From NCBI GenBank assembly GCA_023387935.1, contig JAEWHG010000152.1:1-17248 (forward strand): a DNA stretch of 17,248 nucleotides. Reading direction: 5' to 3'. The stretch is from Bacillota bacterium (GTDB taxonomy: Bacteria > Bacillota > Clostridia > Peptostreptococcales > Natronincolaceae). Made by a program: the position numbers and the translations under genes. Below the pieces are notes generated by a model, which was given only the letters and a program-made list of their open reading frames with translations, was not told the origin of the DNA and ran no database searches. Of the stretch, positions 1-6,599 are shown one piece after another. Numbering within the stretch: position 1 is the first letter of the stretch; every line of letters starts with the position of its first letter.

Positions 1-134
1 GTGTTAACGTAGGTAAGGGATCAGATGATACTCTTTTCGCATTAGTAGATGGTATTGTTAAGTTCGAAAGAAAAGGTAAAGATAAAAAACAAGTTAGTAT
101 TTATCCAAGAGAAAACACTGTAGCTGCTAACTAA
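1..134 (+). CDS. rpmA: 50S ribosomal protein L27, 3' end (partial)
   Basis: This is the C-terminal 43 residues of bacterial ribosomal protein L27, a large-subunit protein near the peptidyl-transferase centre. The reading frame enters at base 3 and runs to a TAA at 132-134. The residues GKGSDDTLFALVDGIVKF, followed by a Lys-rich segment and the ending VSIYPRENTVAAN, match the conserved C-terminal half of L27. The start lies outside the window. rpmA directly upstream of obgE is the standard order in Firmicutes (rplU, a small protease gene, rpmA, obgE). An intrinsic terminator follows at once, so L27 expression is uncoupled from obgE. Confidence 0.95.
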   Translation, partial: VNVGKGSDDTLFALVDGIVKFERKGKDKKQVSIYPRENTVAAN

Positions 135-137
135 TAG

Positions 138-162
138 AAAACCGCCAAAGGCGGTTTTTTTC
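138..162 (+). terminator. Intrinsic terminator of the L27 operon
   Basis: AAAACCGCC at 138-146 pairs with GGCGGTTTT at 150-158 across an AAA loop, and the T run continues to 161. This is a textbook Rho-independent terminator, 3 nt after the rpmA stop codon. Confidence 0.95.
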
Positions 163-241
163 TTTCTGAGTTCCAATACTTTCAGTATAAACACATGATT
201 TATTGTTATGTTTAGTTGCTAGCTGGATATACTAAATATAG

Positions 242-269
242 TTGACATAAGCGGTAATACTGATATAAT
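242..269 (+). promoter_or_regulatory. Consensus housekeeping-sigma promoter for obgE
   Basis: A perfect -35 box TTGACA (242-247) and a perfect -10 box TATAAT (264-269) are separated by 16 bp, with an extended -10 TG at 261-262. It lies between the rpmA terminator and obgE and faces obgE. Transcription would start near 276, giving an obgE leader of about 90 nt. Confidence 0.8.
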
Positions 270-309
270 TAAATGGTAAAATAGTGAAAATATGCGTAAT
301 TATATATTA

Positions 310-345
310 ACTATACTTATAGTACTTGAAAAACTATAGTATAGT
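310..345 (+). promoter_or_regulatory. Inverted repeat in the obgE leader
   Basis: The arm at 310-323 (ACTATACTTATAGT) and the arm at 333-345 (ACTATAGTATAGT) are near-perfect reverse complements, one base being bulged, with a 9-nt loop. In RNA this makes a roughly 13-bp AU-rich hairpin ending 7 nt before the obgE ribosome binding site. There is no T tail, so it is not a terminator. A translational or mRNA-stability role is only inferred. Confidence 0.5.
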
Positions 346-364
346 AATAATTAAGGGTGATTAT

Positions 365-1651
365 ATGTTTATAGATAAAGCAAAAATAAATTTAAAGGCA
401 GGAAAAGGTGGCGATGGTGCCGTTGCCTTTAGAAAAGAAATCTATGTTCCAGCAGGAGGCCCTGAAGGCGGAGATGGTGGAAAAGGTGGAGATATCATAT
501 TCCAGGTAGACGAAGGCATGAGAACCTTAATGGATTTCAAATATAAGAAGAATTACAAAGCAGAAAACGGAGAAGATGGTAAAGGCAGAAATAAGTTTGG
601 TAAAGATGGTGAAGATCTAATACTTAAGGTGCCACCTGGAACTATTGTTAGAGAAGAAGAAAGTGGACAAATCATTGCGGACTTAACGATGAGTAATGAT
701 AAAGTAGTTGTGGCAAGAGGTGGGAAGGGTGGAAAAGGTAATACTCACTTTAAAACATCTGTTAGACAAGCACCTAGATTTGCTATAGCAGGAGGACATG
801 GGCAAGAATTCACAGTCACATTAGAATTGAAACTAATTGCAGATGTAGGACTTGTAGGGTTTCCAAATGTAGGAAAGTCAACCTTTTTATCTGTAGTGAC
901 TAGTGCGAAACCTAAAATAGCTAATTACCACTTTACAACGCTTACACCTAATCTTGGTGTAGTTAGGACGAAGTTTGGCGACAGCTTTGTTTTAGCAGAT
1001 ATTCCAGGATTAATAGAAGGTGCTCATGAAGGTACAGGACTTGGACACGAATTTTTAAGACATGTAGAACGTACAAAAGTTCTTATTCATGTGTTAGATG
1101 TATCTGGAATAGAAGGCAGAGATGCTTTAGAAGACTTTGAAAAAATTAATCAAGAACTTCATCTTTATAATGAAGAACTTTCTAAAAAGCCACAAGTTGT
1201 TGCAGCTAATAAGATTGATATACCTGGGGCTGAAGCTAATTTTGACAAATTGAAATCTGAGCTTAATAAACGAGGAATAGAAGTATTGCCAATTTCTGCC
1301 GCAACAAATCAAGGACTAGACGATCTCTTGAGTTTCGTTTCAAAGAAATTAAAGGAACAAGAAGAGCTATTACAACAAGAGCCTCCTGCGCCAGAAGAAA
1401 AAGTATATAAATATGAAGAAACAGAAGATAAATACCATTTTACAGTTACTAAAGAGAATGATATTTACGTTGTAGAAGGAAGATTTATTGAAAGACTAAT
1501 TAACTCTACTAATTTTGATGATATAGATTCCTTGAGCTATTTCCAAAAAGTATTAAGGAATAGAGGCGTTATTGATAAATTAAAAGAAGCTGGAGTTTTA
1601 GAGGGCGATTTAATAAAAATGTACAGTGTTGAGTTTGAATATTTTAATTAA
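365..1651 (+). CDS. obgE: Obg family GTPase
   Basis: ObgE/CgtA is an essential GTPase that binds the 50S subunit, takes part in its late assembly and links growth to stress signalling. The 428-residue protein has the usual three parts. The Gly-rich Obg fold occupies about residues 1-158 (starting MFIDKAKINLKAGKGGDG). The G domain carries GFPNVGKST, DIPGLIEGA and NKID. The C-terminal OCT domain covers roughly the last 75 residues. I chose the ATG at 365 because MFIDKAKI is the family's standard beginning and AAGGGTG lies just upstream. An in-frame alternative at 326 would add 13 unconserved residues and lacks a good ribosome binding site. It heads the group with yhbY, nadD, yqeK and rsfS, the usual Firmicutes ribosome/NAD cluster. 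Confidence 0.97.
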   Translation: MFIDKAKINLKAGKGGDGAVAFRKEIYVPAGGPEGGDGGKGGDIIFQVDEGMRTLMDFKYKKNYKAENGEDGKGRNKFGKDGEDLILKVPPGTIVREEESGQIIADLTMSNDKVVVARGGKGGKGNTHFKTSVRQAPRFAIAGGHGQEFTVTLELKLIADVGLVGFPNVGKSTFLSVVTSAKPKIANYHFTTLTPNLGVVRTKFGDSFVLADIPGLIEGAHEGTGLGHEFLRHVERTKVLIHVLDVSGIEGRDALEDFEKINQELHLYNEELSKKPQVVAANKIDIPGAEANFDKLKSELNKRGIEVLPISAATNQGLDDLLSFVSKKLKEQEELLQQEPPAPEEKVYKYEETEDKYHFTVTKENDIYVVEGRFIERLINSTNFDDIDSLSYFQKVLRNRGVIDKLKEAGVLEGDLIKMYSVEFEYFN

Positions 1652-1688
1652 AATAAAACAAGAAATAGAAGCATAAAGGAGTAGAATA

Positions 1689-1985
1689 ATGCTAACAGGA
1701 AAACAAAGAAGTTATTTAAAGGGTATGGCGAACGGAATTAAACCTATTACTCAAATAGGAAAAGCTGGATTAACAGATGCATTTTTAGAGCAATTAGATT
1801 TGGCTTTAGATGCAAGGGAAATTGTGAAAATTACAATTTTAGAAACTAGTTTACTAGATACTAAGGAAACGGCTAACGAGGTAGCGCAAAGAGTTAGAGC
1901 TGAGTTTGTGCAAGCGATCGGAAATAAATTTGTTATCTACCGTAAAAATCACGATAATCCTAAAATAGAGTTGCCAAAACGCTAG
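1689..1985 (+). CDS. yhbY: YhbY/CRS1-type RNA-binding protein
   Basis: This is a small (98 aa) single CRM-domain protein of the YhbY family, which associates with pre-50S particles and is thought to help 50S assembly. The start LTGKQRSYLKGMANGIKPI and the motif QIGKAGLTDAFLEQ carry the CRM RNA-binding signature (GxxG-like GKAG loop), and the ending matches the family length of about 95-100 aa. AAAGGAG lies 8 nt before the ATG. It follows obgE by 37 nt, so co-transcription is likely, and both products act on the large subunit. The stop codon TAG (1983-1985) is part of a terminator stem, so transcripts may end right here. Confidence 0.93.
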   Translation: MLTGKQRSYLKGMANGIKPITQIGKAGLTDAFLEQLDLALDAREIVKITILETSLLDTKETANEVAQRVRAEFVQAIGNKFVIYRKNHDNPKIELPKR

Positions 1986-2005
1986 TGCTTGTCACTGGCT
2001 TTTTT
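1981..2005 (+). terminator. Intrinsic terminator overlapping the yhbY stop codon
   Basis: GCTAGTG (1981-1987) pairs with CACTGGC (1993-1999), including one G-U pair, across a 5-nt loop. Six T follow at 2000-2005. The 5' arm contains the yhbY stop codon. A terminating ribosome would cover the 5' arm, so folding may depend on translation of yhbY. It would end or attenuate transcription between yhbY and nadD. Confidence 0.7.
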
Positions 2006-2035
2006 CTTAATTCTATAGAAAAAGGAGTTAATAAA

Positions 2036-2683
2036 TTGGTTAAGGATGAAGGTTTCAATACGCAAATTTTCAAAAAAAATAAAATAGGAATAATGGGTGG
2101 GACCTTTAATCCAATCCATTTTGGCCATCTATTTATTGCACAAACGGCTCTAGATGCCCTTGAATTAAATAAGATTATATTTATACCTACGGGAATACCT
2201 CCTCATAAACAACAAGAGCTGATTTTAGACAGTAATCATCGTATAAACATGATTAACTTAGCCACTAAAAGTAATCCGAATTTTAGTGTTTCTGATATTG
2301 AAGTTAAGAGAGAGGCAACATCTTATACGATAGATACTATTAGAGAGCTGAAGCAATTGTATAGCAAAGAAACTGAATTTTATTTTATTACAGGAACTGA
2401 TGCCTTTGTTGAAATAGAAACCTGGAAGGAATATGAAGAGCTTTTAAGAATAGTAAAATTTGTTGTTGTGACTAGACAGGTATCAAGCAGTAATCTACTA
2501 GATGAAAAAATTGACTTCCTTACGAAGGAATATAGAGCTCGTATTACTAAAATTAAAATTCCAACTTTAGATATTTCATCTACGGATATTAGAAATAGAA
2601 TTAAGACGAAAGGTTCTATAAAATATCTTTTACCTGAAAATGTTGAAAAGTATATATTAAGTAATCGATTATATGAGAATTAA
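2036..2683 (+). CDS. nadD: Nicotinate-nucleotide adenylyltransferase
   Basis: NadD adenylates nicotinate mononucleotide with ATP to give deamido-NAD+, a step of NAD biosynthesis. The nucleotidyltransferase motif GGTFNPIHFGHL lies near residues 21-32, and the C-terminal ISSTDIRNRI motif contacts the nucleotide. The 215-aa length fits the family (about 190-215). Start choice: the frame is open from a GTG at 1985, but that start lies inside the preceding terminator and lacks a ribosome binding site. The TTG at 2036 has AAAGGAG 8 nt upstream (2021-2027) and is preferred. The N-terminal extension of about 16 residues before KNKIGIMGG is slightly long, so a start nearer the motif cannot be excluded, although no other start codon with a good site is visible. 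yqeK follows after 12 nt. Confidence 0.93.
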   Translation: MVKDEGFNTQIFKKNKIGIMGGTFNPIHFGHLFIAQTALDALELNKIIFIPTGIPPHKQQELILDSNHRINMINLATKSNPNFSVSDIEVKREATSYTIDTIRELKQLYSKETEFYFITGTDAFVEIETWKEYEELLRIVKFVVVTRQVSSSNLLDEKIDFLTKEYRARITKIKIPTLDISSTDIRNRIKTKGSIKYLLPENVEKYILSNRLYEN

Positions 2684-2695
2684 TGGAGTGATACA

Positions 2696-3313
2696 ATGGA
2701 AAAGGATAAGCTTGAAGAGGTTCACAATAAATTAAAACAAAGAGTATCTTCCCATAGATATAATCATATTCTAGGTGTAATAGATGCGGCTGTTTACCTA
2801 GCAAGAAAATATGATGAAAACGAAGAAGCTGCATATATAGCAGCATTATTTCATGATTATGCAAAAAAATTATCTAAGGAACAGTTAGAGGCATACATAC
2901 TAAAGCATAATTTAGAGATTGATGAAATAATGCATCATGCATATCAATTAATTCATGGGAAAGTGGCAGCACATATTGCTAAACATAATTATAATATTAC
3001 GGATGAAAACATTTTAAACGCAATAGAGTACCATACAACTGGAAGAAAAGGAATGAGTAAGCTAGAAAAGATCATTTATTTAGCAGACTTCATTGAATTA
3101 GGAAGAGATTATCCAGGTGTGGAGGATCTCCGAATTACGGCAGAGGAAAGCTTAGATAATGGGGTTTTACAGGCTTTAAATAATACTATAAATTATGTTT
3201 TGTCTATGGGTAATTTATTACATACGAATACTATTGAAGCTAGAAATTACATATTATTAGAAGGTAAAACTAGAGAGGTGTGTTATGAGAAAAAAGAAAA
3301 AAAAGAGATTTAA
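2696..3313 (+). CDS. yqeK: HD-domain hydrolase of the YqeK family (probable Ap4A hydrolase)
   Basis: YqeK proteins are metal-dependent HD-superfamily enzymes; characterised members split diadenosine tetraphosphate symmetrically to two ADP. The 205-aa protein shows the expected metal ligands in order: the early SHRYNHILGV histidines, FHDYAKKL (the HD pair, about residues 53-54), HGKVAAH and EYHTTGRKGMS. The ATG at 2696 is preceded by GGAG. The nadD-yqeK pairing is conserved across Firmicutes. The last 29 nt overlap the next gene, which indicates tight coupling. The Lys/Glu-rich tail (EKKEKKEI) is simply the overlapped stretch and is unlikely to be functional. Confidence 0.92.
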   Translation: MEKDKLEEVHNKLKQRVSSHRYNHILGVIDAAVYLARKYDENEEAAYIAALFHDYAKKLSKEQLEAYILKHNLEIDEIMHHAYQLIHGKVAAHIAKHNYNITDENILNAIEYHTTGRKGMSKLEKIIYLADFIELGRDYPGVEDLRITAEESLDNGVLQALNNTINYVLSMGNLLHTNTIEARNYILLEGKTREVCYEKKEKKEI

Positions 3314-4235
3314 AATTAGGCCAATTATAATAGTTATGGCTATAATCCTGCTTATGGGGGGATTTATTAATAGATATAAGGCAAATAGCTTCAATTTTAC
3401 GGATGAAAATGGGGGATGGATGAATCCTTTTGATATATTTGAAAAGAAAAATGAGAGAGTTAATGTTTTAGTTTTTGGTGTAGATTCATCAAGTAAAGAA
3501 GAAAGCGATAGATCTCGATCTGATAGTATTATGCTTGTTACAATAGATGCTGAAAGAGAAAAGCCAGCGGTTATTTCTATTCCTAGAGATACTCGTGTAA
3601 AGATACCTGGTAGAAAAAACTTTGATAAAATTAATCATGCACATGCTTATGGAGGACCAGAACTACTAGTAGAAACTGTAGAGCAGCTTTTTGATATAAA
3701 TATTAATTATTATGTGAGGATAAACTATAATGCAGTAATTGAGGTTGTAGATGCTTTAGGTGGTGTGGAAATTGATGTGCCATTAAACATGAAGTACAGC
3801 GATCCATATGCTACCCCTCCATTAAATATAAATATTAAAAAGGGGTTACAGGTGTTAAATGGAGAGCAATCAGTACAGTTCATGCGTTTTAGAAAAGGAT
3901 ATGCCAATCAAGATTTAGGAAGAATACAAGCTCAGCAGCAATTTGTACACGCCTTATTAGACAAGGTTATTTCACCATCTACAATATTAAAAGTTCCTGA
4001 ACTAATAGATATTGTTTATAAGAATGTTGATACGAATATACCAAAAAAAGAGATGATTTCTTTAGGACTTGTAGCTTCTTCTATCGACACTGAAAATTTG
4101 AACAAAATCACCTTAGAAGGGGCTCCCAAAACCATGAGTGGAATATCTTATTATGTAGTAGAAGAAGAATCGATTAATGAAATGAAAACGAATTATTTAA
4201 GTGACTTAGAAGAGATATCAGCTGAATCTGACTAA
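3285..4235 (+). CDS. LytR-CpsA-Psr (LCP) family cell-wall glycopolymer ligase
   Basis: LCP proteins transfer lipid-linked secondary polymers such as teichoic acids or capsule onto peptidoglycan, outside the membrane. The 316-aa protein begins with a very basic stretch (MRKKKKKRFKIRP) and one membrane helix at about residues 13-28, so it is a signal-anchored membrane protein. The LCP catalytic core follows: VLVFGVDSS, SRSDSIMLVTI, SIPRDTRVKIPG and DKINHAHAYGGPE hold the conserved Arg and Asp residues that bind the pyrophosphate and metal. QFMRFRKGY matches the later conserved Arg-containing motif. The start overlaps yqeK by 29 nt and has GAGAGGTG upstream. The gene commonly sits between yqeK and rsfS in clostridia. 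Which polymer it handles cannot be read from the sequence. Confidence 0.92.
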   Translation: MRKKKKKRFKIRPIIIVMAIILLMGGFINRYKANSFNFTDENGGWMNPFDIFEKKNERVNVLVFGVDSSSKEESDRSRSDSIMLVTIDAEREKPAVISIPRDTRVKIPGRKNFDKINHAHAYGGPELLVETVEQLFDININYYVRINYNAVIEVVDALGGVEIDVPLNMKYSDPYATPPLNINIKKGLQVLNGEQSVQFMRFRKGYANQDLGRIQAQQQFVHALLDKVISPSTILKVPELIDIVYKNVDTNIPKKEMISLGLVASSIDTENLNKITLEGAPKTMSGISYYVVEEESINEMKTNYLSDLEEISAESD

Positions 4236-4306
4236 AAAACTACTAGATTAAATTTTTATTATAAGTAAACAGTATTTTAATGGTATGATTAAATAGGAGG
4301 GACTAA

Positions 4307-4672
4307 ATGAAAACAGAGTTGATTAATATAGTTTATAAAGTAGTAAATTGTATTGATGATAAGGTAGGAAAAGACCCAACTGTTCTACAACTTAGTAAAA
4401 TTGCATCTATATGTGATTATTTTATAATTGCTAGTGCATCTTCTATAAGACAGGTTAAAGCAATTGCAGATGAAATAGAAGATAAATTATCAGACGAGGG
4501 TATAAGATTAGTACATAAAGAAGGTTATGATTCTGCAAGATGGGTATTATTAGATTATGGGGATATTGTTGTACATATTTTTCATGAAGAAGACAGATTG
4601 TTCTATAATTTAGAAGGAATCTGGAGAGATGCTGATAAAATTAATATTGACATTGATAAATCATTAGAATAA
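4307..4672 (+). CDS. rsfS: Ribosomal silencing factor RsfS
   Basis: RsfS binds ribosomal protein L14 on the 50S subunit and blocks joining with 30S, lowering translation in starvation or stationary phase. The 121-aa protein shows the Iojap/DUF143 signature: ASICDYFIIASASSIRQVKAIADEIEDKL, followed by HKEGYDSARWVLLDYGDIVVHIF and FYNLEGIWRDA (written here in pieces: ICDYFIIASA, ARWVLLDYGD, VVHIFHEEDR, LEGIWRDA). AGGAGGG lies 6 nt before the ATG. It ends the obgE-yqeK-LCP series, whose other members also act on the ribosome, NAD and the cell wall. A 71-nt gap separates it from the LCP gene, so a separate promoter is possible, but I see no convincing one. Confidence 0.94.
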   Translation: MKTELINIVYKVVNCIDDKVGKDPTVLQLSKIASICDYFIIASASSIRQVKAIADEIEDKLSDEGIRLVHKEGYDSARWVLLDYGDIVVHIFHEEDRLFYNLEGIWRDADKINIDIDKSLE

Positions 4673-4679
4673 AGTATAT

Positions 4680-4708
4680 GGTGTGAAAAATATCTAGTTA
4701 CACCTTTA
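4680..4708 (+). terminator. Possible weak terminator after rsfS
   Basis: GGTGT (4680-4684) can pair with ACACC (4700-4704), and AA/TT can extend the stem past a bulged G. A short TTTATA follows. The stem is short and the U tract weak, so this is a tentative boundary between the rsfS series and the regulator gene. The remaining bases up to 4786 are AT-rich, and no clear promoter boxes stand out. Confidence 0.3.
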
Positions 4709-4796
4709 TATGGATTTACAAGAGAATTTTAGTGCAATCTCAATATTGGGGAATTAAGATATTATATATATATAAATAAATGTTATGGAGGCAGAC

Positions 4797-5444
4797 ATGG
4801 AGAGAAAAATACACCCGATATTAAAAAGCATGATTCCTTTAATTGAAGGAATAGCAACTACATTTGGTAAAAACTGTGAAGTAGTATTACATGAGATCAA
4901 TGGATCTCAAAAATCAATTCTTGCAATACATAATGGTCACGTAACCGGTAGATCACTTGGGAGTCCTATGCTGGATATAGGCATAAAGGCATTAAAAAAA
5001 GATGATAGTGTAAGTAATATCTATAATTACAGAAACAAAAGCGCTCATGGACATATATTAAAGTCATCCACTACCTTTATTAGAGATGAAGAAGATGATA
5101 TTATTGGATGTTTATGTATTAATATAGATATATCACAATTTGTAGTGGCTCAAAAGGCGTTAGAAGAATTAATACATACTAATTTAAGCACAGAGGCGGA
5201 GCTAGACGATAATGCTCCAAATAATGTAAATGAAATACTGACCAATATTGTTAGACAAACTTTGGAAGATACAGGAAAACCTGTTGCTTATATGAATAAA
5301 GATGAAAAAGTAAATGTTGTTAAAAAATTAAACGATCAAGGTGCATTTTTGATTAAAGGAGCAATTGATTACGTTGCTAAAATTCTTTGTGTATCTAGAT
5401 ACACAGTTTATAATTATTTAGATGAAATAAGAATAAATGAATAG
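4797..5444 (+). CDS. YheO/DauR-type PAS-HTH transcriptional regulator
   Basis: This 215-aa protein has two parts typical of the YheO/DauR family. The N-terminal YheO-like PAS domain (about residues 5-120) contains FGKNCEVVLHEI, LGSPMLDIG and IIGCLCINIDIS. The C-terminal HTH (about 165-215) contains KLNDQGAFLIKGAIDYVAK followed by LCVSRYTVYNYLDEI, which reads as the recognition helix. Family members sense small metabolites, and DauR controls D-amino-acid catabolism. The start at 4797 is preferred because GGAGG (4787-4791) is 5 nt upstream; an ATG at 4785 would lie before that ribosome binding site. ridA begins 15 nt after its stop and the serine dehydratase genes follow. I infer that it responds to serine or a related amino acid, which the sequence does not prove. 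Confidence 0.87.
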   Translation: MERKIHPILKSMIPLIEGIATTFGKNCEVVLHEINGSQKSILAIHNGHVTGRSLGSPMLDIGIKALKKDDSVSNIYNYRNKSAHGHILKSSTTFIRDEEDDIIGCLCINIDISQFVVAQKALEELIHTNLSTEAELDDNAPNNVNEILTNIVRQTLEDTGKPVAYMNKDEKVNVVKKLNDQGAFLIKGAIDYVAKILCVSRYTVYNYLDEIRINE

Positions 5445-5459
5445 GGAGGAATATTAATA

Positions 5460-5837
5460 ATGAAAACAATCAATACTAGTAAGGCACCAGCTGCAATCGG
5501 TCCATATTCTCAAGCTATAAAGGTGGATAATTTACTCTTTATATCTGGACAACTACCAATGGATCCTGAGACAATGGATATTGTACCTGGAACAATCGAA
5601 GATCAGACAGTAAGATCAATTGAAAATCTAAAGGCGATCTTAGAAGAAGCGGGTTTAACACTTAATAATGTTGCAAAAACTACTGTATTCATTAAAGATA
5701 TGAATGATTTTGCCAAGATTAATGAGGTTTACGCTAGCTATTTTGTTGAAAATAAGCCAGCTAGAGCATGTGTAGAGGTTGCAAGATTACCTAAAGATGT
5801 AGGTGTAGAAATAGAGGCAATTGCTGTAATTAAATAG
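5460..5837 (+). CDS. ridA: RidA family 2-iminobutanoate/2-iminopropanoate deaminase
   Basis: RidA (YjgF/YER057c/UK114) hydrolyses the reactive imine/enamine products of amino-acid dehydratases, such as 2-aminoacrylate from serine, to keto acids and ammonia, protecting PLP enzymes from damage. The 125-aa length is exact for the family. The motifs are APAAIGPYSQAIKVDNLLFISGQ (read as IGPYSQA and LFISGQLP), ARACVEVARLPKDVGVEIEA (the conserved active-site Arg near residue 104, in PARACVEVARLP) and the closing EIEAIAV. GGGAGG lies about 11 nt upstream of the ATG. It sits between a metabolite-sensing regulator and serine dehydratase, which suggests it works on 2-aminoacrylate from that enzyme. Confidence 0.95.
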   Translation: MKTINTSKAPAAIGPYSQAIKVDNLLFISGQLPMDPETMDIVPGTIEDQTVRSIENLKAILEEAGLTLNNVAKTTVFIKDMNDFAKINEVYASYFVENKPARACVEVARLPKDVGVEIEAIAVIK

Positions 5838-5845
5838 TTCTAAAT

Positions 5846-5872
5846 AAATGGCCGTACTTTGTATGGCCATTT
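5846..5872 (+). terminator. Strong hairpin between ridA and sdaAB, terminator-like without a T tail
   Basis: AAATGGCCGTAC (5846-5857) pairs with GTATGGCCATTT (5861-5872) across a TTT loop, giving 12 bp with one G-U. The sequence after it (TTAATCTATA) is not a proper U tract. It may be a leaky terminator or an mRNA processing/stability element that sets different levels for regulator-ridA and sdaAB-sdaAA. Confidence 0.5.
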
Positions 5873-5906
5873 AATCTATATAATTCACTTGTTAGGAGAG
5901 AAAGAT

Positions 5907-6578
5907 ATGAAAGAATATAGTATGTTCGATGTTGTTGGTCCAAATATGATAGGGCCTTCTAGTTCACATACTGCTGGAGCTTGCAGAATTGGAAAAGCTG
6001 CTTATAAAATGGCAGGAGAAGACATAAAAAAAGTAACTTTCTTATTGCATGGTTCATTTGGTAAAACCTATCGTGGTCATGGAACAGACAAAGCATTGGT
6101 AGGTGGAATCCTAGGATTTGATCCAGATGATGAGAGAATCAAGTATTCCTTCGATTTAGCTAAGGAGAAGGGCATAGAATTTACTTTTAAAGAAGAAAAT
6201 TTGGGAGAAGTACATTCTAATACGGTTAAAATAATTGTTGAAAAAAGTAATGGTGAAACCTTAGAGCTCAAAGGTTCTTCAATTGGTGGAGGTAATATTG
6301 TAGTAAATGAGATTAATGGCTTAGAAATTGAATTTACTGGGGAGTATGAAACTCTAATTATCTCCCATGTTGATAAGCCAGGGGTGATTGCAAAGGTAAC
6401 GGCTGTTTTAGCGCTCTATGATATAAATATTGCTTTTATGAGGGTATATAGATATACGAAAGGTCAAAATGCTTTTATGATAATAGAGACTGATAATGAA
6501 ATTACTCCTGAAATAGTGACTTATATTAAAAAAACAATACCTGAAGTTCCACAGGCCTATTTAGTTAATATAAAGTAG
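5907..6578 (+). CDS. sdaAB: L-serine dehydratase, iron-sulfur type, beta subunit
   Basis: SdaAB is the smaller subunit of the oxygen-sensitive [4Fe-4S] L-serine dehydratase, which converts L-serine to pyruvate and ammonia. The N-terminal motif FDVVGPNMIGPSSSHTAGA (residues about 7-25) is the hallmark SSSHTAG substrate-site signature. A C-terminal ACT domain (about residues 148-223) starts ETLIISHVDKPGVIAKVTAV and may sense serine or stabilise the complex. The protein has 223 residues, as expected. The ATG at 5907 has AGGAGAG upstream. An earlier in-frame ATG at 5859 lies inside the hairpin and would add 16 unconserved residues. sdaAA follows after 21 nt and encodes the partner subunit. Confidence 0.96.
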   Translation: MKEYSMFDVVGPNMIGPSSSHTAGACRIGKAAYKMAGEDIKKVTFLLHGSFGKTYRGHGTDKALVGGILGFDPDDERIKYSFDLAKEKGIEFTFKEENLGEVHSNTVKIIVEKSNGETLELKGSSIGGGNIVVNEINGLEIEFTGEYETLIISHVDKPGVIAKVTAVLALYDINIAFMRVYRYTKGQNAFMIIETDNEITPEIVTYIKKTIPEVPQAYLVNIK

Positions 6579-6599
6579 AATAAGGATAGGTGAAATTTA

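Noticed and set aside
3285..3313. Programmed frameshift fusing YqeK and the LCP protein
   Set aside because: The required shift is +1 (or -2), while A runs promote -1 slippage. Each gene has a complete domain set and the LCP gene has its own ribosome binding site.
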